A stretch of 64,000 nucleotides of DNA from Ignavibacteria bacterium UBA2333 (GCA_002344895.1 DDUR01000053.1:1-64000); one strand, 5' to 3'. Shown: positions 19,541 to 27,785, counted from the stretch's first letter. Program-made: numbers and translations. Notes: a model not told the origin generated them from the letters alone.

Positions 19541-19577
19541 ATGGACCAATCCTGGGTGCGAAACCGTTCAGTACGCA

Positions 19578-19585
19578 CAAACATA
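19578..19585 (-). promoter_or_regulatory. TAnnTTTG -7 element (TATGTTTG) upstream of accD
   Basis: TATGTTTG on the minus strand, 37 bases before the accD ATG; here a short leader would precede the start, unlike the leaderless cases. No clear -33 element. Confidence 0.5.
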
Positions 19586-19592
19586 GGGAGAA

Positions 19593-19607
19593 GGGGGCGA
19601 AGGGGGC
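19593..19607 (+). repeat. GGGGC-pair motif, site 5 (intergenic)
   Basis: Two GGGGGC blocks 9 bases apart (AAGGGGGCGAAGGGGGC) between accD and the subtilase gene; the only fully intergenic copy. Confidence 0.75.
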
Positions 19608-19615
19608 TCGTAAGC

Positions 19616-20821
19616 TTATCGAATACCGAGCGGTTCGCGAGTTGCATCACGGTCTGCACGAACCGGATGTCCTGCACGAATCTTGCCAGACACAAGGAGT
19701 CCAGCTGCATGAGGAGTAGCCATCGATGTACCGCTCATACGCACGTAGGTACCACCTGGGGCGGTCGACATGATGTCGGTGCCTGGCTCAGCAAAATCCA
19801 CCGTTGAGCCGTGATTACTAAATGACGCCAGGGTACCGTTTTCACCAACAGCAGAAATCGTATAAATATTCGGTTCGTTAACGCGCGCTGGCGAGTATTC
19901 ACGACAGTCATCAGCGGCATTTCCGCTAGCCAGACAAACACGAATGCCACGACGGGCAAGGCGGCGCACTGCTTCGTCGAGAGCTTCCGATGTGTATCGA
20001 GCTGTTGGAGATATCGAGTAGTTTACAACGTCACCGGGGCGAGCCATGGAGGCAATGGCGTCAAACGCCTGGATCGACCACGAGAACTGTCCCCAGTTCC
20101 GTTCGTTGAGGACTCGCATAGAAACAAGGCGGACACCAGGAGCAACGCCGACCACGCCAAACTGATTATCGCGAGCACCTACGATACCTGCCACGTGTGT
20201 GCCGTGACCATGACCGTCGTCAGGTGACGGATTACCTTCTACAAAACTGCGCGACCGCACCACATCAACATTCAGGTCTGGATGGTCGAGGTCAATTCCC
20301 GAATCAACAATGTAGACGGTAACAGACGAGTTGGATGCATCTACTGGACCACCAATTCGGGCCACGCCCCACGGAAGGATTTGCGTCACATTTGAGTGTT
20401 GGGCCATTGCTGGCACGGACGGTTGGAACGGACCAACGATTGATCGATCGAGTTCGACATACTTGACGCTGGCATGTTTCGAAAGGCGCGCAACCTGTTC
20501 CTTCGTTAACGACACGATTGCACCGCGGAATATGGTGCCAACGGCATCTCGACGTTCAATAGGACGAGCGCCGATATCAATCATCAAGTTATTCGTCAGG
20601 TGTGTTACGGCTTCAATCCGTGCTTCTGGTGAAGCAGCCTGTAACCGCATGTCATCCTTACTACCTACGGCGTCATCGTAAACGACGATGTAGCGCTCAA
20701 CTGTAGAATTACCTACCCCTACTGTATCAAACGAATCCACCGGTTCTACCGTAGCAGAACAAGCCGCCATAAAAATGGCGGCTGCAGAAACGAGTAAGAT
20801 GTTGGATAGTGTCTTGACCAC
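19616..20821 (-). CDS. Subtilisin-like serine protease (S8 family), probable lipoprotein
   Basis: An exported 401-residue peptidase. Its hydrophobic N-terminus ends MAAC (Cys21), a plausible lipobox. Residues about 43-125 look like an I9 inhibitor propeptide (ERYIVVYDD ... VKYVELDRSI). The catalytic domain has Asp173 (YIVDSGIDLDHPDL), His206 (GHGHGTHVAG), the oxyanion Asn in ASGNAADD and Ser366 (MSGTSMATPHAAG), so it should be active. It ends about 35 residues after the Ser, with no extra C-terminal domain and no T9SS tail. The start is GTG at 20821 with AAGGA 7 bases upstream. The 147-base upstream gap holds a cluster of TACGTA palindromes. Confidence 0.9.
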   Translation of the reverse strand: MVKTLSNILLVSAAAIFMAACSATVEPVDSFDTVGVGNSTVERYIVVYDDAVGSKDDMRLQAASPEARIEAVTHLTNNLMIDIGARPIERRDAVGTIFRGAIVSLTKEQVARLSKHASVKYVELDRSIVGPFQPSVPAMAQHSNVTQILPWGVARIGGPVDASNSSVTVYIVDSGIDLDHPDLNVDVVRSRSFVEGNPSPDDGHGHGTHVAGIVGARDNQFGVVGVAPGVRLVSMRVLNERNWGQFSWSIQAFDAIASMARPGDVVNYSISPTARYTSEALDEAVRRLARRGIRVCLASGNAADDCREYSPARVNEPNIYTISAVGENGTLASFSNHGSTVDFAEPGTDIMSTAPGGTYVRMSGTSMATPHAAGLLVSGKIRAGHPVRADRDATREPLGIR

Positions 20822-20867
20822 ATTCGTCCTTCGAATAACGGAGCATCCGTTTCGACGGGACGAATAT

Positions 20868-20914
20868 AGTACGTAAGACTACGTAATTGCAAATACGTAG
20901 TCACAACTACGTAG
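20868..20914. promoter_or_regulatory. Cluster of four TACGTA palindromes forming inverted repeats
   Basis: TACGTA occurs at 20870-20875, 20880-20885, 20894-20899 and 20908-20913. TACGTAGT (20894-20901) and ACTACGTA (20906-20913) form a perfect 8-base inverted repeat with a 4-base loop. On the minus strand TTGCAA, a 17-base spacer and CTATAT (between about 20862 and 20890) could be a sigma-70-type promoter of the subtilase overlapped by these sites. This looks like a repressor operator; a terminator for greA is less likely because no good T-run follows on that strand. Confidence 0.5.
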
Positions 20915-20967
20915 ATTTTTTTCTAGCGCTGCACACATACGTGACTGCAGGCGCAAACGTATACGAC

Positions 20968-21447
20968 CTATGGTTTGCCGATCTCCAGCACTTCGTATTG
21001 AATAAGTCCGGCCGGTGCCTTGGTTTCTACGACATCGCCAACAACCTTACCCAACAAGGACTTACCAAGAGGACTTGTCACAGAAAGCTTATTTTGCTCG
21101 AAGTCTGCTTCTTCCGGTGAAACGAGAGTATAGGTGATTTCCTTATTCATCTTCTTATTCAGAAGTCGAACACGGGAAAGAATGTAGACCTTGTCATTCG
21201 GAAAGTCGGACGGGTCAATGACTTGTGCGCGAGACAAGGCGGTTTCGAGGCGTGAAATGCGAATTTCCATGAGCTCTTGCTCATGTTTTGCAGCATCGTA
21301 GTCGGCATTTTCAGACAGGTCACCATGGGAACGCGCATCAGCGATCTTTTGAGCGATCTCTCGGCGTCCTCGGGATTTGAGGTCATTCAACTCAGCCTGC
21401 ATCTGTTCCAGGCGTTCGCGAGTGATATAGACGGAATCGGCGGCCAT
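20968..21447 (-). CDS. greA: Transcription elongation factor GreA
   Basis: Rescues backtracked RNA polymerase by stimulating transcript cleavage. It has 159 residues with the N-terminal coiled coil and the acidic tip motif DLSENADYDAAK near 43-54, then the FKBP-like C-terminal domain (VTSPLGKSLLGKVVGDVVE). It is a stand-alone gene between the ribBA terminator and the TACGTA cluster. Confidence 0.96.
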   Translation of the reverse strand: MAADSVYITRERLEQMQAELNDLKSRGRREIAQKIADARSHGDLSENADYDAAKHEQELMEIRISRLETALSRAQVIDPSDFPNDKVYILSRVRLLNKKMNKEITYTLVSPEEADFEQNKLSVTSPLGKSLLGKVVGDVVETKAPAGLIQYEVLEIGKP

Positions 21448-21493
21448 AGTGGTCGTCTCCGCAATGACGGGGTACGTCGGGTTAGGGATAAAA

Positions 21494-21520
21494 AAAAGAC
21501 AAAGCCGCGCAGACGGCTTT
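21494..21520 (-). terminator. Intrinsic terminator after ribBA
   Basis: Read on the minus strand, AAAGCCG and CGGCTTT pair around a 6-base loop, followed shortly by a run of seven T. It lies just past the ribBA stop and ends the tgt-yajC-ribBA operon before greA. Confidence 0.85.
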
Positions 21521-21542
21521 GACCTAGGGACAAGTTACGGCC

Positions 21543-22739
21543 TTAAAGGTGCCGAAGCAAATGCCCCATTTTGTCGCGTTTGGTCTCAAGATACCGATGA
21601 TTATCTGCCGTAGCAGGAATCTCAAGCGGCACCAGATCGACGACCTCGAGGCCGTAGGATTGCAGCCCTACTCGTTTCTTAGGGTTATTCGTCATGAGGC
21701 GCATTTTGCGGACGCCAACATCGTACAAAATCTGAGCGCCGATGCCATAGTCCCGGGGATCTGGCGCAAATCCTAACTTTTGATTTGCTTCTACCGTATC
21801 AAGACCCTGTTCCTGCAAGGCATAGGCCTTAATCTTGTTCACCAAACCGATACCGCGGCCTTCCTGCCGCATATATACAACCACTCCCTGCCCTTCTTGC
21901 TCAATCTTCGTTAAAGCAGCATGGAGTTGTGGTCCGCAATCACAACGATGCGAGCCGAAGATATCTCCCGTGAGGCATTCGCTGTGGACACGAACGAGGA
22001 CGTTATCCGTTGGTTTGATGTCACCCTTGATGATAGCTACATGCTCCTTCCCATCAAGGATGTTTTCAAAGACCTTGAGGGAGAACTCGCCATATTCTGA
22101 CGGCAGTTTGGCCTCTGCTACCATACGAACAAGCAACTCCGTTCGCCTGCGGTAGGCAATCAGGTCTTGTACGCTGATAATGCGCAAATCATGCTGTTGT
22201 GCAAAGGCCAGTAGATCTGGCAAACGCGCCATTGAACCGTCTGCCTTGAGAATCTCACAGAGTGCTCCAACAGGTTTTAATCCTGCCAGGCGCATAAGGT
22301 CAACAACGGCCTCGGTATGGCCTGCCCTCCGGAGTACTCCACCTTCCATCGCAATGAGGGGGAAGATATGTCCTGGTCGACCAAGATCCGCTGGCACGGT
22401 CGATTCCGCAGCCATGGCCCTCACCGTTGCCGTTCGATCAGCAACCGAAATCCCAGACGCCGTTCCATGGATATAGTCAACACTAATCGTAAACCGCGTT
22501 CCGTGCAGGGCCGTATTGTCGTTCACCATAAGCGGAAGTTCCAGACTCCGTGCGCGATCTTCCGTAATGGAGACACAGATAAGCCCACGGGCCTCCGTCG
22601 CCATAAAGTTGATAACGGACTCTGAACACAGCTCCGCTGAGCAGACAAGGTCACCCTCGTTCTCACGGTCTTCGTCGTCAACTACAATGACGCACTTCCC
22701 TGCTCGTAGATCGTCAAGCGCTTGTTCGATAGTGTCCAT
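21543..22739 (-). CDS. ribBA: Bifunctional DHBP synthase / GTP cyclohydrolase II (RibBA)
   Basis: Supplies both precursors of riboflavin. Residues 1-200 are 3,4-dihydroxy-2-butanone-4-phosphate synthase (DDEDRENEGDLVCSAE near 21-36, HTEAVVDLMRLAGL near 140); residues about 205-398 are GTP cyclohydrolase II with zinc site CLTGDIFGSHRCDCG near 255-270, RQEGRGIGL and LMTNNPKK. Both active sites look complete and 398 residues is the usual fusion length. It follows yajC by 21 bases. No FMN riboswitch was visible upstream. Confidence 0.97.
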   Translation of the reverse strand: MDTIEQALDDLRAGKCVIVVDDEDRENEGDLVCSAELCSESVINFMATEARGLICVSITEDRARSLELPLMVNDNTALHGTRFTISVDYIHGTASGISVADRTATVRAMAAESTVPADLGRPGHIFPLIAMEGGVLRRAGHTEAVVDLMRLAGLKPVGALCEILKADGSMARLPDLLAFAQQHDLRIISVQDLIAYRRRTELLVRMVAEAKLPSEYGEFSLKVFENILDGKEHVAIIKGDIKPTDNVLVRVHSECLTGDIFGSHRCDCGPQLHAALTKIEQEGQGVVVYMRQEGRGIGLVNKIKAYALQEQGLDTVEANQKLGFAPDPRDYGIGAQILYDVGVRKMRLMTNNPKKRVGLQSYGLEVVDLVPLEIPATADNHRYLETKRDKMGHLLRHL

Positions 22740-22760
22740 GTGTATTCTGCAGAAACGCGA

Positions 22761-23075
22761 TTACTTCGCTTCTACACCTGTAATTGCAGACTTTTCGAAG
22801 TCAACGTGAACGTTATTGGCAATCGTTACAGTGATGGTCTTGTCATCAACCTCATACACTGTCCCCTTGATGCCGCTTGCTGTCACGACCTTGTCACCAC
22901 GTTTGATCTGCTCAAGCATCGCGCGATGTTCCTTGGCACGCTTCTGCTGTGGCCGAATCATCATGAAATAGAACACAAGGATAATGCCGCCGAACATGAC
23001 GACTGTGGAAATCATGGAACTGGCTGGATCTGAGCCGGCACCCTGTGGCTGCGCCATGAATAAGAATGCAAACAT
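22761..23075 (-). CDS. yajC: Preprotein translocase subunit YajC
   Basis: Small single-pass inner-membrane protein associated with SecDF, 104 residues. It has one membrane segment (MISTVVMFGGIILVFYFMMI) directly followed by RPQQKRAKEHRAML and GDKVVTASGIKGTV, the YajC signature. I start at ATG 23075, just after the tgt stop; ATG 23057 is also possible. The tgt-yajC order is widely conserved, which supports the call. Confidence 0.93.
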   Translation of the reverse strand: MFAFLFMAQPQGAGSDPASSMISTVVMFGGIILVFYFMMIRPQQKRAKEHRAMLEQIKRGDKVVTASGIKGTVYEVDDKTITVTIANNVHVDFEKSAITGVEAK

Positions 23076-23116
23076 TGTGTGTCCAAAGATTGTAGTGGTG
23101 AAAAGCGTTCTTCTCG

Positions 23117-24295
23117 TTACTCTCGAGGGGCCATAAGACGGTCGATGGTTTCGCGCGCCCATGGACGAAATGTGCCCTCGAGGATTTTCTCCCGTGCTGT
23201 CCTTGTGAGCCACAGATACAGAGCTACGTTTTGTTGCGTAGCCAGCATGAGTCCAAGAATCTCACCAGCCTGGAAGAGATGGCGAAGATACGCCATCGAA
23301 TAGTTCCTATCGGCCCACACGTCAAGTCCCGGGTCAATGGATTCATCCGCAGTCTTCCAACGAGCGTTCTTGATGTTTACCCGACCACGTGTGGTAAACA
23401 GAGTTCCGTTTCGAGCATTTCTTGTTGGCATCACGCAGTCAAACATGTCAACTCCAAGCTCAATCGCCCGAAGGATGTTCTCAGGTGTTCCAACGCCCAT
23501 AAGATATCGTGGTTTATCGGCAGGCATCACGGATGTTGACACGTCGATCGTTGCATACATGTCATCAGCTGCCTCACCGACGGCAAGTCCACCAATCGCT
23601 AGTCCGTCAAATCCCATGTCGACAAGATTTCTCATACACTGTTGGCGCAGATCAGGATACACACTGCCCTGTCCGATACCAAACTGAAACTGCGGAAATC
23701 CATAGTAGGTGTCTACCTCACGATGCCGACGTACACTACGTTCTGCCCACCGCATCGTGAGCTCCATGCTCGTTTGAGCCTCACGATGTGTTGCAGGAAA
23801 TGCCGTACACTCGTCGAGGACCATGAAGATATCGCTGCCAATCGCACGTTGTGTTTCAACAACGTTTTCCGGCGTAAAGAGGTGACGTGATCCATCGAGA
23901 TGACTGCGGAACTCTACCCCCTCTTCACTCATCTTCCTGAGTTCGCGTAAAGAGAAAACCTGGAATCCACCACTGTCGGTAAGAATTGGACGATTCCATG
24001 TTGAGAATTGATGAAGGCCTCCCATTGCCCTCATCACGTCATTACCCGGTCGTAAATACAGGTGATACGTATTCGCAAGAATGATCTTTGTATCAAGCTC
24101 GGTTAACGACCGATGATCCATGGCCTTGACCGCGCCTTGTGTGCCGACGGGCATAAAGATCGGCGTGGGAATTTCGCCATGTGCCGTGTGTAGCGTGCCT
24201 GCCCTCGCGCCGCCGTCAACGCCGTGTCGAACAAAGAACGGTGAAGCGTCGTTACCGGCTGATGGTACGGGGTGAAGGGGGCTTTTCGCGGTCAT
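23117..24295 (-). CDS. tgt: tRNA-guanine transglycosylase (Tgt), lacking the usual zinc ligands
   Basis: Exchanges guanine-34 for preQ1 in tRNAs with GUN anticodons. The 392-residue protein keeps the catalytic parts: DSGGFQVFSLRELRK (general Asp), GGLAVGE, and FDCVMPTRNARNGTLF (nucleophile Asp). It departs in the C-terminal zinc site: where E. coli has a CxCxxC motif before YSRAYLHHL, this protein has LDVWAD before YSMAYLRHL, and the His of the TIHN motif is replaced (TQQN). All four zinc ligands are thus missing. The ATG is 6 bases after TAGTTTTG and has no ribosome-binding site. It is first in the tgt-yajC-ribBA operon. Confidence 0.93.
   Translation of the reverse strand: MTAKSPLHPVPSAGNDASPFFVRHGVDGGARAGTLHTAHGEIPTPIFMPVGTQGAVKAMDHRSLTELDTKIILANTYHLYLRPGNDVMRAMGGLHQFSTWNRPILTDSGGFQVFSLRELRKMSEEGVEFRSHLDGSRHLFTPENVVETQRAIGSDIFMVLDECTAFPATHREAQTSMELTMRWAERSVRRHREVDTYYGFPQFQFGIGQGSVYPDLRQQCMRNLVDMGFDGLAIGGLAVGEAADDMYATIDVSTSVMPADKPRYLMGVGTPENILRAIELGVDMFDCVMPTRNARNGTLFTTRGRVNIKNARWKTADESIDPGLDVWADRNYSMAYLRHLFQAGEILGLMLATQQNVALYLWLTRTAREKILEGTFRPWARETIDRLMAPRE
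24269..24282 (+). repeat. GGGGC-pair motif, variant site 6
   Basis: GGGGT followed by GGGGGC (ACGGGGTGAAGGGGGC); the first block ends in T. In the first codons of tgt, read on that strand as SPLHPVP. Confidence 0.45.
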
Positions 24296-24301
24296 GAATC
24301 A

Positions 24302-24309
24302 CAAAACTA
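24302..24309 (-). promoter_or_regulatory. TAnnTTTG -7 element (TAGTTTTG) abutting tgt start
   Basis: TAGTTTTG on the minus strand ends 6 bases before the tgt ATG; a transcript from here would have almost no leader. Confidence 0.55.
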
Positions 24310-24397
24310 CGGCATCCCGTCGCCATTCGGGCACGAAATGCGGTCGTAATTCGTTAATGGCGGACTTCCTTCATTTACCTTTTTTTGGACACCATCC

Positions 24398-25030
24398 ATG
24401 GCAGTTCTCGTCGGAAAAAAAGCGCCGCGATTCTCGGCCCAGGCCGTCGTCAATGGCGATGAAATCGTCGACAACTTTTCTCTTGATCAGTACCTTGGTA
24501 AGAAGTACGTACTGTTCTTCTTCTATCCAAAGGACTTCACCTTCGTATGCCCAACTGAGCTTCATGCATTTCAAGCTCGACTCGCTGACTTCGAACAAAA
24601 GGGCGTTGCTGTTGTAGCATGCTCGACCGACACGGAACAGTCACATTGGGGCTGGCTTCAGGTTCCGAAGGATCATGGCGGAATTCAAGGCGTGACGTAC
24701 CCAATCGTGGCCGATACAAACAAGACCATCGCTGCGAATTACGACGTGCTGGCCGGCTCGTACGAATACAATGATGATGGCGAACTCGCTGCTACGGGTG
24801 AGATGATTGCTTACCGCGGTCTTTTCCTCATTGATAAGCAAGGTATCGTACAACATCAGATCGTGAACAACTTCCCACTCGGACGTAATGTTGACGAGGC
24901 TATGCGGATGGTTGACGCCCTGCGATTCTTCGAAGAACGTGGTGAGGTTTGCCCGGCAAACTGGACAGAAGGCAGTGACGGCCTCAAGGACACACATGAT
25001 GGTGTGGCCTCATATCTGGCAACACACTAA
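24398..25030 (+). CDS. 2-Cys peroxiredoxin (AhpC/TSA family)
   Basis: Reduces hydrogen peroxide and alkyl hydroperoxides. It has 210 residues, with the peroxidatic Cys in DFTFVCPTE near 52, the resolving Cys in GEVCPANW near 172, and the GGIQGVTYPIVAD segment between. This is the typical 2-Cys (Prx1/AhpC) layout. The C-terminal extension after the resolving Cys is normal. The 102 bases between it and divergent tgt hold a T-rich stretch (TACC then seven T and G at about 24378-24389) that may be part of its promoter. A thioredoxin gene follows on the opposite strand. No OxyR or PerR gene is nearby. Confidence 0.93.
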   Translation: MAVLVGKKAPRFSAQAVVNGDEIVDNFSLDQYLGKKYVLFFFYPKDFTFVCPTELHAFQARLADFEQKGVAVVACSTDTEQSHWGWLQVPKDHGGIQGVTYPIVADTNKTIAANYDVLAGSYEYNDDGELAATGEMIAYRGLFLIDKQGIVQHQIVNNFPLGRNVDEAMRMVDALRFFEERGEVCPANWTEGSDGLKDTHDGVASYLATH

Positions 25031-25092
25031 TCCTGCCGACGTCATCGATGGTAGTTGTTAAACGGCCATCGTGATCACGACGACTAGAACAG

Positions 25093-25122
25093 AAAAAGGC
25101 GGTGTTTATCACCGCCTTTTTT
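25093..25122. terminator. Bidirectional intrinsic terminator after the peroxiredoxin
   Basis: AAAAAGGCGGTG, loop TTTAT, CACCGCCTTTTTT: a strong GC stem with A-run and T-run, serving convergent genes. A 10-base palindrome ATTACGTAAT follows at 25132-25141; the rest of the 180-base gap shows nothing else. Confidence 0.9.
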
Positions 25123-25211
25123 ATTTCCTGCATTACGTAATAGTGCTCGACATTCTCTAGAACGTGTTGCGCAGAGCAAGGCCACAGACTGATGAAGTCC
25201 AACCTACAATG

Positions 25212-25457
25212 CTAACTGATAGAGGAGCGTACCTTCTTTGTGTAGTCTCGAATGGCACTCATGATCTCTGCTCCCGATTCGCGCTGATGGGCACGCACCC
25301 ATAGGGCAGCCATGACGTGGGTTAGCCGCTCACCATCATCATCACCTACGATATCAAAACGTGGTGGCCGCTCTTCGAGTAGGTCTTCTTCGGCAGCACG
25401 CAGTTCGTCGTCGGTAACGTCAGATTCAACAAGTGACCGTATGGCCGCGATGTTCAT
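25212..25457 (-). CDS. Small conserved protein, DUF6952-like
   Basis: An 81-residue acidic, helical protein (MNIAAIRSLVESDVTDDELR, MAALWVRAHQRESGAEIMSA, then RDYTKKVRSSIS). Its size, start, ending and position after a thioredoxin gene recall the Bacteroidota DUF6952 family, which sits in the same place; the match is from memory and the protein has no known function. The ATG overlaps the thioredoxin stop by four bases (ATGA), so the two are co-translated. It may be a partner of the thioredoxin/peroxiredoxin pair. Confidence 0.6.
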   Translation of the reverse strand: MNIAAIRSLVESDVTDDELRAAEEDLLEERPPRFDIVGDDDGERLTHVMAALWVRAHQRESGAEIMSAIRDYTKKVRSSIS

Positions 25458-25771
25458 GAGCGTAGTCTTTCCAACATTGCTACAACATTTTCCTCTCGAG
25501 CCGTTGCTGCGCCCTCAACAAGTTCACCATGCCGAAAGGTTGCAAAAAACGGAAGGTTATCAACGCCTGCCATCTTTCGTGCATCTGGGTTTGTCTCCGC
25601 GTTAATGTCGAGGAAGGCAACGTCACCAAACTCCTCCTGTTCACTGAGACGTCTGAACTTTGGAGCAAAGAGTTTACATGAACCACACCAGTCAGCATAG
25701 TATTTAACGATGACACGCTCATGTTTGGAGAGCGCATCCTTGAATTCAGTGTCGGTAAGCTGTTGTACCAT
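25454..25771 (-). CDS. Thioredoxin family protein
   Basis: A 105-residue thioredoxin-fold protein with active site ADWCGSCKLFAPKF near 27-40 (WCGSC instead of WCGPC) and a cis-Pro segment DNLPFFATF near 75. A Ser in place of the active-site Pro usually shifts the redox potential. I start at ATG 25771 (MVQQLTDTEF), where the domain begins; the frame runs further upstream without a match. It is coupled to the small DUF6952-like gene and lies near the peroxiredoxin, which it may reduce. Confidence 0.87.
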   Translation of the reverse strand: MVQQLTDTEFKDALSKHERVIVKYYADWCGSCKLFAPKFRRLSEQEEFGDVAFLDINAETNPDARKMAGVDNLPFFATFRHGELVEGAATAREENVVAMLERLRS

Positions 25772-25844
25772 TGTGTTGTAACTGTGAGTGTGTCGCGAAA
25801 TGTTGTTGGTGAAGGCCGTGTAGGACGTTTTTCGACGTCGGAGA

Positions 25845-26624
25845 TTATCGTCGACGATGTTTTTGTTGAGTTCGAGCCACCATTGCGTCATAACGCTCGA
25901 TGAGGGTTGGTCGCGCCCGAAACACATCCGTGTAATCGTCAACATTCCCCGTGGCCACATCGTCGGCGAGTCGGTCTGCGAGTGCTGTAAGACGACAGCT
26001 CACATTATTCTGGATCTCTTCGGCTTGTCCTGTCCATGATATCGACTCAACACGATCAATGCGTGTCCAAACGGAAGGCCGTTCAGCAACGGTCATGTCA
26101 TAGTGAAGTCCCAGACAAGCTATCCTCACTGACCCAAGTTTTTTTACGAGCAAAGCAATTCCCGGCTCGGCGATAATCGGACGGACGTGCTGAGGAATTA
26201 ATCGACCCTGCGGAAACATCCAGAGTACCCGAGACGTTCCGGCCAGTTCCTTAGCTGCATATGCCAACGATTGAAGGGCACTGCGGGGCTGTTCTCGAAC
26301 GACAGAGAACATTCCGATTGATCGAAAGAAACGATATCGATCTAACTGCCGATACTCCATCATTCCTCTGCCATCAAACCCAAAATGGCGAATGGACAAG
26401 GCAATCGTTACCGGAGCGTCCCACCAGGAAGAGTGTGTGCAACATAGAATCACTGGCTCGGTAATACGTCCTCCGTCCCTCCAGGGATCGAGAACCTGAT
26501 CACCAGCTATCCTCACCACCCCGAACATTCGGCGCACATCCCGCTCAAACCACCTGCCCCAAAAAGCCATGCCCAGACGCGTTGGTTTCGCTGAGAGGAA
26601 GTGATGCTGTTCCGTAGTTTGCAT
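25845..26624 (-). CDS. Lysophospholipid acyltransferase-like protein (PlsC family)
   Basis: A membrane-associated acyltransferase of 259 residues. The catalytic HX4D motif appears as HSSWWD near 63-68 and the substrate motif as FPQGRL near 138 (usual FPEGTR). WGRWFERDVRRMF near the N-terminus suggests interfacial binding. It probably acylates a glycerophosphate or a related lipid or carotenoid glycoside; the substrate is not decided. A TTG at 26633 extends the frame, but ATG 26624 is better and lies 6 bases after TAGCTTTG. It is divergent from mnmA with an 18-base gap. Confidence 0.78.
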   Translation of the reverse strand: MQTTEQHHFLSAKPTRLGMAFWGRWFERDVRRMFGVVRIAGDQVLDPWRDGGRITEPVILCCTHSSWWDAPVTIALSIRHFGFDGRGMMEYRQLDRYRFFRSIGMFSVVREQPRSALQSLAYAAKELAGTSRVLWMFPQGRLIPQHVRPIIAEPGIALLVKKLGSVRIACLGLHYDMTVAERPSVWTRIDRVESISWTGQAEEIQNNVSCRLTALADRLADDVATGNVDDYTDVFRARPTLIERYDAMVARTQQKHRRR

Positions 26625-26630
26625 GAATTC

Positions 26631-26638
26631 CAAAGCTA
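26631..26638 (-). promoter_or_regulatory. TAnnTTTG -7 element (TAGCTTTG) abutting the acyltransferase start
   Basis: TAGCTTTG on the minus strand, 6 bases before ATG 26624, inside the 18-base gap to mnmA. No ribosome-binding site fits between. Confidence 0.55.
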
Positions 26639-26642
26639 GTAC

Positions 26643-27749
26643 ATGAAACGTAACTCCAATCGTGTCATCGTCGGTATGTCCGGCGGCGTCGACTCCAGCG
26701 TTGCAGCAGGCCTGCTCGTCGAAGCTGGATATGACTGCATCGGCATTACAATCAAGACCTACCGATATGAAGATGTTGGCGGAAACGTTGGCAATGATTC
26801 TTCATGTTGCTCTCTTGACGGAATCAATGATGCTCGCCGTGTGGCGTTGGGGCTCGGTATGCCTCACTATACCGTCGATTTCTCGCCAGTTTTTCGTGAG
26901 GAGGTCATCAACTACTTTATTGATGACTACATGGACGGAAACACGCCGAATCCGTGTGTACGATGTAATCGTCAGATCAAGTGGCGAGAAATGCTCAAGA
27001 AGGCCGATTCGCTCGGTGCTGAATTTATTGCGACGGGTCACTATGCGACCATCATGCACGATGAGCAGTCAGGCCGTCGGTGGATTCGAAAGAGCCCGGA
27101 TGCCAAGAAGGATCAATCATATATGCTGTGGAGTGTCCGTCAGGAAGATCTTGCGCGCACACTGTTCCCTCTTTCCGGTTATACAAAAACTCAATCCCGT
27201 GCCGACGCTGAACGGCTTGGTTTGCCCATAGCAGCCAAGGCTGAATCGTACGAGATCTGCTTTATACCAGACAATGACTACCGTCGTTTTCTTCGAGATA
27301 ATGTTGAAGACATTTCAGGAAAGGCGCCAAAGGGGCCTATCGTGTTAGACGGAAAGGTGATCGGTCACCACGAAGGATATCCGTTCTACACTGTTGGACA
27401 ACGGAAGGGACTTGGTGTGTCGCATCCCGAGCCTCTCTATGTGCTTGACGTCCTTCCGTCGTCCAACACTGTCGTTGTTGGTCACGAGGAAGACATTTAC
27501 CGACGACGACTCATTGCGAAGGACGTTAACCTTCAAAAGTATTCTGACCTTTCCGAGCCACGAGAAGTACGTGCGCGGATTCGGTATAAAGACGAAGGAG
27601 CCCTCGCCACCTGTTGGACAGATGAGGAGGGCTTCCTGCATGTTGAGTTTTCCGAACCTCGTCCCGCCATAACGCGCGGACAAAGTGTTGTTCTTTACGA
27701 AGGTGATGATGTCATCGGTGGTGGCATTATTGCAAGCATCCCTTCATAG
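26643..27749 (+). CDS. mnmA: tRNA-specific 2-thiouridylase (MnmA)
   Basis: Thiolates uridine-34 in tRNA Lys, Glu and Gln. The 368-residue protein has the PP-loop GMSGGVDSS at 11-19, catalytic Cys in NPCVRCNRQIKW near 101, GHYATI, and the second Cys in SYEICFIPDNDYRRFL near 205; the C-terminal part has YTVGQRKGLGV. All key residues are present. It is divergently transcribed from the acyltransferase and convergent with the Asp-box protein gene. Confidence 0.96.
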   Translation: MKRNSNRVIVGMSGGVDSSVAAGLLVEAGYDCIGITIKTYRYEDVGGNVGNDSSCCSLDGINDARRVALGLGMPHYTVDFSPVFREEVINYFIDDYMDGNTPNPCVRCNRQIKWREMLKKADSLGAEFIATGHYATIMHDEQSGRRWIRKSPDAKKDQSYMLWSVRQEDLARTLFPLSGYTKTQSRADAERLGLPIAAKAESYEICFIPDNDYRRFLRDNVEDISGKAPKGPIVLDGKVIGHHEGYPFYTVGQRKGLGVSHPEPLYVLDVLPSSNTVVVGHEEDIYRRRLIAKDVNLQKYSDLSEPREVRARIRYKDEGALATCWTDEEGFLHVEFSEPRPAITRGQSVVLYEGDDVIGGGIIASIPS

Positions 27750-27785
27750 ACTGCAACATCACTTCAAAGACTTCCCGGTTCTCCG

